64,000 nt of DNA from Pelomyxa schiedti (lineage: Eukaryota > Evosea > Pelobiontida > Pelomyxidae). Shown in pieces: positions 47,317 through 59,188 of the stretch. The stretch is from assembly GCA_020536535.1 (NCBI GenBank), contig JAHLWZ010000475.1:4979-68978 (forward strand). The letters are read 5' to 3'. The notes below the pieces were generated by a model. It was not told where the DNA came from, searched no databases, and saw nothing but the letters and a program-made list of their open reading frames with translations. Numbering within the stretch: position 1 is the first letter of the stretch; every line of letters starts with the position of its first letter. The position numbers were made by a program, and so were the translations under genes.

Positions 47317-48572
47317 ATGGCAACCATAACCGCTGGGCAGGGGCAAGCTTGTGTTATCGATTGTGGGACAGGACTGACCAAGGTTGGACTTTCAATTGAT
47401 GGTGTCGAAAATGGCCTTCCTCGTGGCTTATTCCCGGTATGTGTGTGTAGCTGCAATTTTCATAAGCAACTGACGTTTGGCATAACAGACAATAATTGGT
47501 AGACTGAGGCCGGCATTGTGCACCGGCTTCGGCGTTCCTGAGTATTGTGGGAATGAGGCCCTGCAGAAACCACAGGGCCATTTGTTTTTCAAGCATCCCG
47601 TTGAGCGCGGAGTTGTGAACTTGTACGAAATTGTGGGTTGAGTCGAGTCCCTTCTTACTTAGACCTTATAGTTGTTTTTCATTTTAACAACTAGCTTAGG
47701 AGTCAATTTATACACATATATTTAATTCAGTACTTCGTATTGCTTCTGATGAGCACTCTATCCTGATTGCGGAACCATCACTCAACCCAAATGCAAGTAG
47801 CGAAAAATTGATTCAGATTCTATTTGAAACTTTCACTGCTCCAGCTGCTTACCTGGCCAATGATGCACTTCTTTCTCTAATATCTTCTGGCCGGACCACT
47901 GGAATTGTCATTGACTGTGGAGAAGGAATCACACGGTTTGCTCCTATTATAGATGGAACACTGACTACTAGTGCCACTGCACGAGTCGAACTGGCCGGCT
48001 GTGACCTGACTGATTTCATGAGTACCATCCTGAGCCAGCATGGAAATTCTTTGTCAGAAAGTATTTCCGACCGCGCCATTGTAAAGGATATAAAGGAGCA
48101 TATTCCATATGTTGCATTGAACTTTGATGAAGAGATGGGAGCTGATCCCCCACAAAGCAAAAAGACTTGTCAACTTCCAGATAAGAGAGTTATCAATCTA
48201 CCGGACAAACTTTTCCGGTGCCCAGAAGCTCTCTTCCGACCTGAGCTCATTGGGAAGAAGACACCCGGCATACACCAGTTTTGTGCAACGTCAATATCCC
48301 AATGTGATGCATCAATCCACCCTCAACTTTATGGAAACATAATTCTGTGCGGAGGCTCGTCGATGTTCCCTGGAATGCAAGAGAGATTGCAAAAAGAGAT
48401 TTCAATCTCTGCACCCTCACACAGCACTAAGGTAATAGCTACTCCTGACCGCAGATACTCTGTGTGGCTAGGTGGATGTATTGTTGCCTCCCACAGCACC
48501 TTCGAACAAATGTGCATTTCCAAGGCAGAATACGATGACTATGGCCCAGGTATAGTGAACTCGAAGTGCTGA
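47317..48572 (+). CDS. Divergent actin-like protein
   Basis: Actin-superfamily ATPase. The ATG chosen is 47317 (MATITAGQGQACVIDCGTGL). Motifs: phosphate 1 loop IDCGTGLTKVG, LRPALCTGFGVPEYCGNEAL after intron 1, IAEPSLNPNASSEKLIQILF then TAPAAYLANDALLSLISSGR (about 47775-47890), phosphate 2 loop VIDCGEGITRFAPIIDG, adenosine loop ILCGGSSMFPGM (about 48340) and the SVWLGGCIVAS helix (about 48460). The C-terminus GIVNSKC recalls actin. Compared with actin, about 14 residues after the segment NLYEI (the helix around actin residue 80-90) are missing, or sit in an unrecognised micro-exon at 47640-47729. Too divergent to be conventional actin; a specific Arp class cannot be assigned. Confidence 0.85.
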
Positions 48573-48698
48573 TGAATCAAATAAAATACACTGTTTTCTT
48601 CTCAACATGTTATTTGACGCCTTTTTTACCAGCAACAAACAGAAACAACTGTCTCATCATCTAAGAAATCAATTAATCGCCCTTGCTGTAGTGTCGTT

Positions 48699-49859
48699 CT
48701 ACTGCTTGGATAATACATAGAGGATTCCGGAGACAATGACAAAGGTCAAAAATCCGGCCCCAAGTCCCTTGGCACGAACCTGCTTGATACAAGCATCACC
48801 AAGGCGAATGGTAGCTCCTGAAACTGCTGCACCAGAGGCAAGGCCAACAACAGCGGCCCAAATTGCATGCTTCACGGCCGGGTCATGGGAGAGGCTTACT
48901 GCCACCAGCCATTCTGATTCCTGGTGTGTGTTCAGGTATTATCTCCTTCCCTCGGGGGTACCTTGGTGTTACTTAAGACCTCGAGTAGTGTGGGGATCCA
49001 ATTGGTGCCATCTGGAAGGGGCTGTTCTGGGTTAAGAGGGTCATTGTCAATGATCACAACTGGTGCCCCTGGGATTGTTTCTTCTAGGTTTTCTGTGAGT
49101 ACCTTCTTCCAGGATATGTACCTGCGCGTGTTCTGTGCTTCTTTGTTGGAGAGCCCCCTCAACTCCGCTATGTCACTAGATAGAGTGGGCGGGATAGAGC
49201 AACCATAGGTGAGTATGACGGTAATTTTGGCGTCATATTCTGAAGCCAGTCTTGTAACCAGTTCCCCTACTGCCCTCTCAGTGGAATTCCATTCCCGGAT
49301 GAACTGCCGGAAGAGGAAAAACTGAGTACTGTTAAGCGCTAGTACAGTAAAACAAAGAGTAGGTTACATACGCAACTCGGGTGAATGTGTTCAGTCGTCA
49401 AATACTGCTTTGTCATTGCCACAATCTCTGCATCTGACTTTGATGGATCGGAAAACCCCTGAAAAAAGGAAGGACAGAGCTAGGAGTGCATATATCCAAG
49501 AAAAAAAAATACACACTGGCGTGTCAACAAAGAAGAGTTTCCTGTTTTCATGATTGTACATGCGAGGTTCCGTGGTACATGGCCCAGCGTGGTCTTTAAC
49601 AGGCACATCTACAGCGAACATCCTCTTAATGAAACTGGACTTGCCTGATGCACTTGTGCCCATAAGTACACCGTACAACGGAGAGGTCCTCTCTGTGCAG
49701 AATCAATTCACTCCATAAGGAACGGCGGGTTTCGCCACCTGCAAAATGATTCGAAAGCACAACACTCAAAACGTCCTCATCACGAACAGGCGTCCCTCCG
49801 TGGTTTAAGGTGGCTGCGTCCAGAAGTGGTGGAGTTGCCTGGCTCGGGGAGTTACCCAT
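48699..49859 (-). CDS. AIG1/GIMAP-like GTPase with N-myristoyl signal and C-terminal membrane hairpin
   Basis: ATG 49859 gives MGNSPSQ, a good N-myristoylation start. An intron (about 49740-49692) joins NHFAERTSPLYGVLMG to the P-loop GTSASGKSSFIKRMF. G3 is DTPGFSDP, again across an intron (about 49515-49458). ITVILTYGCSIPPTLSSDIA occupies the G4 region, typical of the divergent AIG1 group. The last intron (about 48961-48921) leads to LSHDPAVKHAIWAAVVGLAS and a second hydrophobic stretch AGFLTFVIVSGILYVLSKQ. Probably membrane-tethered at both ends. AIG1-type GTPases are known in plants, vertebrates (GIMAP) and Entamoeba. Confident on the family, unsure of the role. Confidence 0.83.
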
Positions 49860-50091
49860 TTGTTATTTGTTGATCTCATCCAACTTGGTCAGTTTCCAGA
49901 ACACACTGAGGGAAGATGTTCTTTCTTGCACGGAACTCACAAGAGTCTCTGAGTGTGCCAATCAAACTGATCTGTGTTCTTGTGTGTGGCTCACCGCCCA
50001 TAGGCGGAAAAAGGTGCACAACAAAACGGTAACCGCAGGAAAATTGAAGAATCTGCTTTGGGGAAAGCGGGAAAAAAACCGATTGAAGCCG

Positions 50092-52726
50092 ATGGCCGTT
50101 TGGTTGCTGCCGTTGGTGCTCCTTCTCTCTCCACTTGTAAGTAGCAGTTTGGTCTGCGGGCCTGACGTCACAGATTGGTTTGCACGGCAACTAGACCTGG
50201 GCCGGGCACAGGCTGATGCAAACTGGGCCACGACTGACACTTTTGATGGGTTGCTGGGCCCGACCGGGTTGGCGGGGGTGGGTTCGGCCGCCAGCCAGTT
50301 GAGCCAGATTCTGGCCACCCAGGCGGGAATCTGTGGGGCTGAGACTGGGTGCAATGGAACAGTAACGGTGTGTGATACTTGCTTCAGGTTGGACTCTCTT
50401 GGAAGAATTCTCTATGGGTGTGTTAGTTAGATCGATTAATGTGGGATGAAGGGTGATGGGTGTGACATTTAACTGGAGGAGTGCCATAAAATCCTGGGGA
50501 GTTCCCTTTTAATCTCAATGAATCAGGTATTGTGCAAGCACCGTTTCGAGTACGGCAATATGGGGGGCTGTGTATGCTGATGGAATTCTCTCGGCAAAGG
50601 ATATTGATGAAGTTTTGATTGGATTTTACCTCAGAGGTAAAGCTCCAGCGGGACCGCTGCAATCCTCTGTCCCCAGAATGTGCCAGTTGTTGAACGGAGA
50701 AAGAGGCAACATGCTATTAGGAATGCTTTTTTCCGGTATGTCTGGGGATGTGATTGCTCAGGATGCGCTTTATTCAGTCTCCAATGGCGTCCCGCAGCTT
50801 CTCCCACAGTGGGAGACTGAAACTGGCCAGAACTTTTCAGTCTTAATTGAGGATTCCTTGGCAGATCTGGAAATTCATACAATGGGAACATGGCTTTCTC
50901 TTGTAGGCACAGATTGCACTCCCTGTTCAACATCTGGCTCCTGGTCGGACATATCATTCGCGCCAGCATCAAACCGGGTAAGTTTGCCGGAAAATGCCGT
51001 ACTCTTATCATCAGTAATATTAATCTAGGCCACTGTATTTGCTCGACTTCAAAGGAAAATATCCCGCCTGCGAATTGCTGTAGTCTGCTGTCTAAAATAC
51101 TTTGCCTTAACACACAAATAGACAGCGGAAAATTCTACAGTTGTGGGTTGCAGTCAGTTTTCACGGGATTCTCCAGAGTGGGCCTCTTGTTCTAGATGGA
51201 ATTTTGTTGTTGCTTCATCCTCATTGGCAGGGGTTGCAGAAACAAAGAAAATGGAATTTACCTACAGTTCCATCGTGCGTGGGCATCATGACCCATCTGC
51301 TGAATGGTATTCTTGCTACCAACGATCCACATTCCACTTGTAATCTTCCTCAGTCAGGCAGCAACAGTCCCCTTGGCGGTACAGATTTTCACAATGCTGG
51401 ATGCACCTGACTGCTGGTGAGAAATCTTTATTTATGGATACCTTAATAAACTCCCAATAGTGATCCCGGTCTTCAGCAAGAATTTCGAATACTAGTTGAT
51501 GATGCAGTTACAGCATGTGCCTATACTTCCTTTGCGGATATTCTTAGACCTCTTCTCAGTTTCAGTCAGGTTATATGTAACGCTGCTCCGTTGGATACTG
51601 GAGAAACAGGTTTTTCTTTACAATGCCTTACACAACTTGAGTTTTAATGTACGATAAGGTGAAGAGTGCATGAGGGAGCTTTTAGTCAAATTCGCAGCGC
51701 AGCCAAATTTTGAGTTGATGTCAGTGCCGCTCTGCATTCCATGTGCCTCCGACATTCTGACAAGGGAAAAAATGGATCTTGCTTTCGACTTGATGTGCTC
51801 GCTACAGCCCAACTACTGGCCAGATGACCCAGAAGTTCAAGCCTGCAGGTATAACATAAACCCAGCCAGCATAAACAAATTCCTTTCTCATCGAGCTCAC
51901 ATTGCCCATAGTTGCCTTGGAATATACAACGAATCTCTTGGGAATACCTCAGTTGTGCCGATACCTTCTGATTGCCTCATTCCGCTAACAGGTGCCAAAA
52001 CACCTCTGGCCGGAACAACTGCCTACGTTCCATCCCACTGTGATTCCAACATCGGAACCATGAATTCCGTGTTGCTGTGCTGTTCCCGGCTTCTGGATGA
52101 CATGCTCGGAATGATGGACATGCAGACTGGTGTCTCTGGAATGCGCAGTTCCATGTGTATAAGCCAAAAATGGCACCTCCGTATGCGTCTGGGTCATTTC
52201 AACTACGCAAAAGCTCAGCAGAGAGCCTCCAAAGAGGCCATTATTCAAATGGCGTTTGATGAAGTAGCCCATAGGATCCCTGCAATTGACAGAGACGAAT
52301 TCCTCCAAAACGTGACCCTCACGCAGAGTGACCAAACCACAGACTCCAGCAACATCACTCTAATGGATGTAACAGTATGTCATGTCATTCTTTTTCACCC
52401 AAATCGAATTCACTTTGGTTCACTTTTTTTCACAACCAGTATGAGCCAATGTCTGAATTGGGACTAAATGCCTCCACAATGGACTTTGAGACCGGCGATG
52501 TTTTGTTGTAGGCTTTGTTTTTTCCCGCTACTGATTTCTCCTAAACTCAATCAATAGGGAAATGACTGATTACCTCTTGGCAGATGATGGGAACATCACC
52601 ATTGAGACTGTAGACATGGTTTTGGAAGGTGGGGAGAGCTCAGAACTGTCTGTTTCTGATTCGGCAGTTGTGGTTCCCCTGATTTCTGCATTTTTGGTGG
52701 TAGGGGCAGTGGCTTTGTTATTGTAA
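50092..52726 (+). CDS. Unknown secreted, probably GPI-anchored surface protein
   Basis: ATG 50092 starts a clear signal peptide (MAVWLLPLVLLLSPLVSSS). The mature part is Cys-rich with many NxT/S sites: CGPDVTDWFARQLDLGRAQA, CDTCFRLDSLGRILYG (intron at about 50420-50525), YCASTVSSTAIWGAVYADGI, and later exons at about 51240-51420, 51460-51610 and 51660-52370 (ELMSVPLCIPCASDILTREK; FLSHRAHIAHSCLGIYNES). The end is Ser-rich, then a hydrophobic tail (VVVPLISAFLVVGAVALLL) with no charged residues after it, as in a GPI-attachment signal. About eight introns. No known domain recognised. Confidence 0.7.
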
Positions 52727-52811
52727 AATGGTGGTAATGGGAATGAATTCCTTTTTTTTGTTTTGTTACAATAGCTTCTGAGATATTCAGTAATGTTAGA
52801 GGTTGTTTGTG

Positions 52812-55594
52812 TTAAAGCCAATCCTCGTCATTATAATCATCATCATCACTGGAACTATCACCATCCTGCACAGCATTCTTAGAGCAAAAAGGGAATTTTG
52901 GGTAGGTAATTACCACGGCTGGTCTGATAACATCCTTAATATAAAGCATAAGGTTGTTGGCTTGCACTGAATTCTTCAGGGGTGGAGGTGGGGGTCTCTC
53001 GGCAGCAGACTTCAACTTTTGCTTCTTCAGCTGGTCAGATAGGGACTCCGTCTCACCACTGGTGCCAGGGCTTGCTGTTGTAGCACTTTGTGGGAGTGGG
53101 TCACTATCGGTAGTGGCTGGTGCCGCGGTCCTCTTGACTGCCTATAGGATACTATGAGAATTAATTCAACAGGGAAGGAATGTACCGGGGGTGGGGGAGG
53201 TGCAACGGGTGGAGGCGGAGGTGCTGGAGGAGCTGGGGGTGCCGGTGGTGCTGGAGTTGATTCTTCAATTGTGGGTTGAGGGGTTGGAGTGTGTATGATG
53301 GGTGTTGGTTCTGAAGGGGTTATTGGTGTTGGATTGGGGTTTGGCGATGGTGGTAGTGAAGTATTTGCTGGTGTTTCTGGTTGTACTGAGGGTACGGGAA
53401 CACCCTCTTCCATTGCTTTTAAAACACCCTGATGGATGTTGTTACTTGAAAACAGAAGTAAAAAAGAAAAGTACTTCAAGAATGGCCTTGCGTTTTTCTG
53501 GATTGTGCATGTGCTTGTTTGTTACACCTGCTTCCCTCAAAAACTGTTTCCATTCTTCAGGAAGGTTTTTTGCCTTAGAGGTTTTAGTGATTGTTACAAT
53601 GAGAATGAGTACTTCATAATTCCCGTCAGCACCAAACCCGAAGTGAGACACGTGCCCAAAATTGGATGGAGTAGATATTACGAATTCATCATCTTCCGTC
53701 TCAGATTTCTTTGCCTTCTTCTTCTTAATGTTCAGAGGGATCTTGGGAGTGAGTGTTGTTGTTGGTGTTGGTTTGGGCTCTGGTTTCCTGGATAACGAAA
53801 TATTTATCATAACATGAATTACACCAGATTCAGCCTCCTTAAAGGTGTAAGTTACCCCATAGGGGTGCTCGCACAGACCTTGACATTGAGGGTATGTTCG
53901 ACCCACTCATTTTCTGTGAGGGGAAGATATACACTGGTGGAACCAAGAGAGTCATCAGACTTGAGTTTGTCTTTATCCTGGGTTTGTGTTGAGTGAGAGG
54001 TGCATTCATGTTGGCAATACCCAAAGATAGCATAAGAGGGTAGCAACTTTCGGGTCATAAGTAAAGGTGAACATTTCTTCCCACTAGACAAATTTCAGGA
54101 ATTGCTTTGCATTAAAGGAAAATACCACTGCATGTTCCCGTGAAGCAAAAGATTTTTTAAGGTGTTTTGTTTGCTGTGGCTTTTGTTTGCCGTATTTCTG
54201 TCAGAAGATGAGCTGAGGGTTTATAGAAATACGCTAATTCATACCAGAACTACATAGGGTGCAGTCGTACCATCATTGTCACCAGCAATCAAATCTACAG
54301 CATCAACAACAAAGATATGGACCCAGTGCTATGTTGTAAATCAATCAGCTTTGAAAGGTGAAGAATAGACAACGCACCTCGGCCTTACTAACGAAGCTGG
54401 ATTGATTCAGAGCTAAGAAGGTGAGTGTGGCGACTAGACATAAATTCTTCCAGCAATACCTGATTTGGAATTCAGCGCTCCAGTTGACGTGAGATTTCCA
54501 CTGTCAGAAACGGAGTGATCCTCTTTTCCACTTGCATGTGGTTCAGGCAGTGTGGGACTCGGACTTACTGACGCCACCGGCTTTTCTTGCACGGGAACAT
54601 GCACAACAGGAACCGGACTTGGGGAGCGATCAACATTTGTTGAAGGTGCAGGAGAAGGTGATGGTGATGGAGAACGAGAGGATGCAGGCAAAGTAGGGGA
54701 GCATGTAGTTGGTGGAGTGTTGTTAGTGCTAGTGGAACTAGAAATAGAAGTAGCTGCAGTAGGAGTAGGCTTAGTTACAACAGAATTATTACGTGGCGGA
54801 ATAGCAGGCGGCTTCTGAGGCCCAGAAGTCGAATCCAGCAGGGCCGAACTTCCCCTTTGATCCTGAGTCTGAGCAGTCACCCCAGAAGTAGAAGTAGAAG
54901 CTGAAACAGAAACAGAAACAGAAATAGATGGATTTGGAGTAGCAGGCTGAGGGCGAGGGAGCGTGGGCTGGGGCCTGGGGCCCGGAGGAGTCGGCTGGGG
55001 CCTCGCTCCCTGAGGGGGACTGGGCTGAGGCCTGGGCCTAGGCGGCGGAGTCGGGGAGCCCCCGGTATCAGGCGACGAGACCGACGACGAGGCGGTGAGG
55101 GCGGAGGAGGGCGGAGGAGGCCTGGTCAGCGGCGGGGGAGGCGGCTGCGCCCTCTGCGGAGGCTGGCTCGGGGTCTGCTGGGCCTCGGGCTGCGGGGCAG
55201 ACACCACGCCACTCTCTTGCGTCGCCTGCTGCGGCCTGCGAGGCGGGAGCGCCGGGCCGTCCGCTGCGGGCGCCGTTACCGTCGCAGACGCAGTGGGTGT
55301 GGCTGTGGCTGCGGCTGCGGAGCCTGTGGGCGAGGCGGAGGTGGCGGGGCGCTCGGGGGACTTGGAGACGTGGCGCAGCTGGGACTGGGACTGGAGCTGG
55401 CCTGGGGTGAGGGCCACGAGCTGGTGGGGCTGCGGGGAGCCAGGGGGCAGGGCCGCGGTGGCCTTGGCCAGCTTTGTGATGTGGAGGGCGACCATGTGGG
55501 GCGGGGGAGGCGGGCGAGACAGCGGGGGCCGTGGCCTCCTCTCGCGGGGAGTGCATGGTCTGAGGGTCCTGAACGTTGCTTGTTCGTGGGACAT
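52812..55594 (-). CDS. C2-CRIB-proline-rich-acidic protein, WASP-like architecture
   Basis: ATG 55594 (MSHEQATFRTLRPCTPRERR) opens a roughly 370-residue Pro/Ser region in one GC-rich exon. A short intron near 54467-54421 leads to a C2 domain over several exons: HWVHIFVVDAVDLIAGDNDG (about 54335), KYGKQKPQQTKHLKKS, EEMFTFTYD, DKDKLKSDDSLGSTSVYLPL (about 53970). A CRIB/PBD follows: ISTPSNFGHVSHFGFGADG (about 53680), EEWKQFLREAGVTNKHMHNP (about 53560). A second polyproline stretch (53270-53190), a WH2-like helix SLSDQLKKQKLKSAAE (about 53050) and an acidic end DDDDYNDEDWL complete it. CRIB binds Rac/Cdc42-type GTPases; the C-terminus resembles an Arp2/3-activating tail. WASP normally has WH1, not C2. 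Confidence 0.8.
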
Positions 55595-55914
55595 GTTTCT
55601 TTCGGTTTGTACTTTTTTGGGCTCTCGAAAAGGAATCAATTCTGGGGTACTTGATTGCCGCAGAGTGTAGTCTCCCAACCACCACGCACTTAAGTAATAC
55701 TGGTAAGCAGCCCAGTTGAGGAGAACCAGAAACAGGGAAAACTGAACATCATGGTTTTTCAAAGAATTTTTCTTGTAATAACAAAGTAGGTGATAAACCA
55801 ACTCCTCGTGGTTTTACGGAGAGCATGGTATTATTTTGCAGTTTTATGGAGGTACAACAAAAGATATGTTGCGTTGATGCCAGCCATATGAGCTGTTAGA
55901 GGCACGAAACGGTC

Positions 55915-56152
55915 TCAGCTCTGGCAGTTGGGTCCCCTCCTTGGTGCACCCGTCTCAACTACAGACACAAATCTCCTGATGGAATTGATGAGTTTGAGGA
56001 AACCAGTGTGAACAACGGGGAATTTACTTGTTGTAAAGAATCCTCTTGTATGCTCGTCCCCTTGGGCTCTTCTTCTTCTCAGTTGGTGCAACCTTTGGGG
56101 TCTGTGCCTTGACCTTTCCTGCGCGTGCAAGTCCTCCGTGTACTTTGCCCAT
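55915..56152 (-). CDS. FAU: 40S ribosomal protein eS30, not fused to a ubiquitin-like leader
   Basis: Small-subunit ribosomal protein eS30. Two exons, 56152-56028 and 55975-55915, joined phase 2, give 61 residues: [20 protein letters not shown], then [17 protein letters not shown] and [19 protein letters not shown]. The central KVxxQTPKV and PRGRAxKRxxYN signatures are diagnostic. In animals eS30 is made as a fusion with the ubiquitin-like FUBI; here ATG begins the ribosomal part directly, and no ubiquitin-like exon is visible upstream. The codon pattern is well kept. The open stretch upstream to 56727 in other frames is not convincing coding sequence. Confidence 0.93.
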
Positions 56153-56690
56153 TTCAAGGTTTTTGCTTTTGTTGCTTTTTTCTGGAGCTCTTTGTTTACT
56201 CTTTTTTGTTCTTCTTTTTTGTGTTTTTGACCGAGGATTTGCCTAGCTTTAAGAAGAGGGTAGTATCCGTACCGGGTACATAAACAAAAAAAAAAAGGAA
56301 TCTGGATCCGGAACAGAACGTAACCCATAATGGGAAGGTCCCCGGCCGGAATCTTAAGCGATGTGGGGACTGGGACAAAGTTAAACGCCTTAAACCAATG
56401 AGTAAGGAAAACACCTGCTAGGCCGAAGGGTCTGGCAATTGTGAAAGTTATTTCACTTCTCAATTTTTGACGGGCACATAGGCTGTCCTCTTGGTGTCCT
56501 GGCCCCTTTGCTGGGATGTCTCCTGGACGGTCTCCGTCTCCAACAAATAAAAAAAAAACCGAAAAGTTTTGTCTGGTCTCCAAACTAAGTTGCTTACAAT
56601 CAACAGCAGTTAAAAAAAAAGAAAACCACGTAACAAACAAGAGCCGTTGTTTCGTTATGAAACTTTCATACAAACTCGCCCATGGTGGGG

Positions 56691-59188
56691 CTAAAACTTG
56701 GTGTTGAAGTGCAATACTGGTGACCACACCTCTCCAATTTCTCCAGACTCCTTTTGCACCTGGAGAATTCGGGCTTCCGTCAAAGCCCTTTCAGTGATTG
56801 TATCGTCCGGAAATTCTTTGTGAAGTTGCTGCAGGCGCATCACACACTCGTCAAAGGCTTTCGTTTCTTTGAGCTGTGTGCACATTGAAAATTCATTACA
56901 GAGGTGCACAGTTGAATCCTCTTTGTAAACGTGAATTAGCTCATAAACTCCGGTTCCGCTGAGCATTCCTTTAGTGGCAACAATACCAAGTTTCCGGCAT
57001 GTGAAATCCAGGTGAGGTTGCATTGAAGGCATAAAAGTATTCTGGTACACTGACTCTGAGATGAGGATTCTGCTGCCATAGTACTTGTTGAGGTTCTCCA
57101 GCCGTGAGGCAAGATTCACATTCGAGCCCATAACAGTGTAGCAAAATCTGTTCGTACTTCCAGAGTTCCCTGCTAGAACTTCTCCAGAAGAAATCCCAAT
57201 TCGTGCAAATAACAGGGGAAGGCCAGCTGCCTCATGTTCTTTTCGTAATTCCTTGAGAGATTCTTGTATCCGTATGGCACAATTGCATGCAGCGAGGTCG
57301 GGGTTGTCCAAGTTGACGGTAGCCCCCCAGACAGCCTGCGAGTGGATGTTATACTACAGAATATATGGAGTAGACTTAAACCATGATTTCATCTCCAACT
57401 ATCTTATCTACAATCCCGTTTTCGATTTGTATGGCGTTGTGGCAGATATCCATGAACCTTGTAAAAAGTGCTATCATCAATTCAGGTGGCACTTGCTCTG
57501 TCAGGCGAGAGAAATCCTCAATGTCACAAAAAAGAATACTGCATTGCCTTCTTCTGACACCGAGTTTGCATTCCGCAGTACCATTGAGGTACCATTTTAC
57601 GACTTCCATCGGCACATATTTTCCAAAACTGGCCAACATCAGTCTCACGGACTCAGCTGACTCTTCAAGTGACTCAATTTCTCGTAGTCCAACTTTTTTC
57701 TTTGACTCCTTTATAGTGTTGCCAGGCCCTATGGTTGCTTTACTCATGGCACCTTCGTCCAGTCTTGATAAAGCCTCAAGCTCGCGAGAAACGTATTTAA
57801 TTGGAGTGGTCAGACAAAAGCTTGCTCCAATTACAATGAATCCAAGCACTAAGAATATGCCGGTTGCGCTGCATGCTGTTATGATAAGAGTATCCTTCTG
57901 CCTTGTAAAGTAGTCTGCTGAAGGCACAACAGATACGATCACCCAGTCATCTAGGGTGCTTGCAAATCTCTCACTCTTGATAGTAAGGTCAACAACTTGT
58001 CCCGCTACATCTCCGCGACAATGGAAAATTCCCTGAGGGGAGAAAACTGCAGTCACTTCTTCACCAAAACTGAAGGAAGCTATCACTACAGATATAAAGT
58101 GCAGTTTACATACTCTGAATAAAGAATCTCAGCAATGTCACGAGCCTCTTGAGTGCTCAAATCCCACAGAGAAGTCCGAGTATCATTAATTATTACAGGA
58201 ACATTTTCATTTCCTGATGCTATGAGAAAGCCACCACTTGCTTCAAACATCAATGCCCAGCCAGTTTTAGCCACGCTCAGATTCTGGAAAAAATTCTGCA
58301 AGACAAACATCTGGTAATCCAGAGCAAAGACAGCGCATAATCTTTGGGTGTTTGCTGGATCGGGTACTGCAACAGACACAGTGAAGCCAATTCCGAGAGT
58401 GGAATAGAAATTGTAGAAGGGTGTCCAGGTCACGACATTGAACCCAGCTTCTACTGGAAGTTGATACCACTGCCTTAGTAATAAATGAGGCTGACTAAAA
58501 CAAGTAAGGAGGTACTTTAGAGTTGGCCTATATCCTTGACCCCAGGATATGCACATTGTAGTTTCTACAACCGGTTCAGTCTCGAAATTGCACGCGATCC
58601 AATCAAACCCAGTGGAATTGCATTGAATCATCATTGTTTTATCAGGCAAAGAGCGAGCACCAACTAAACATTCATATGGGTTCCCTGTGTATATAGAATT
58701 GCTCAACGTGAGACTATTTGCAGCCAGAAGACGCCACAAATTTTCATACGCAACTGGATCAGTGCATATTTCAGGACTAACCTATGAGTGTAAGTCAAAA
58801 CTATGTGTCCGCCGCTCTTAATTATTTTTCACTATGCCTTAACAATGTTTGAATTCTGCACTAGTGTGACAGTGGCATCCTCGATAAACGTATTTACAAA
58901 AGTGGTGATATCACCAACGATGTTTTCATACAGTGCTGAAGTGGTTTTCTCCAATCCAGCCTGAGACGCCAGCGTCCACAATACCATGACAGGTGCGACT
59001 AACAAATAATTTGAATTAGGCAACAGAAACCACGAAACCACTGCTATACCTGTCAGAAGCAGCGAAGATAGAAGGAAGACTATAAGTACAGAACGGACTG
59101 AAAAATGACACGGATGTTTCTGCGCCATTCTTCTCGCCGTGTCGCTCAGAAGAGACAGATCGGACACCTTGGTCGTTCTTTGGAACAT
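56691..59188 (-). CDS. Receptor-type class III nucleotidyl cyclase with dCache-like sensor
   Basis: ATG 59188 (MFQRTTKVSDLSLLSDTARR) gives a short cytosolic start, then helix VRSVLIVFLLSSLLLTGIAV. The extracellular region (about 58990-57940) looks like dCache_1: GIGFTVSVAVPDPANTQRLC, VAKTGWALMFEASGGFLIAS, WVIVSVVPSADYF. A second helix (ACSATGIFLVLGFIVIGAS) and HAMP-like linker lead to the catalytic domain: CSILFCDIEDFSRL (first metal Asp), GIVDKIVGDEIMV (Lys and second Asp), an intron near 57378-57300, RIGISSGEVLAGN and YTVMGSNVNLASRLE (the Asn and Arg of the transition-state motif). Where bacterial-type enzymes have MGD, this has MGS, so purine choice is uncertain; the Lys favours cAMP. True start may lie in an upstream exon. 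Confidence 0.87.

Noticed and set aside
50140-50420. Similarity of the surface protein to a polymorphic-toxin domain
   Set aside because: Only a loose WF/Gly pattern; the Cys-rich context and later sequence do not support it.
56160-56727. Upstream ubiquitin-like part of eS30
   Set aside because: No ubiquitin fold or Gly-Gly junction could be read; the frame there is unrelated.
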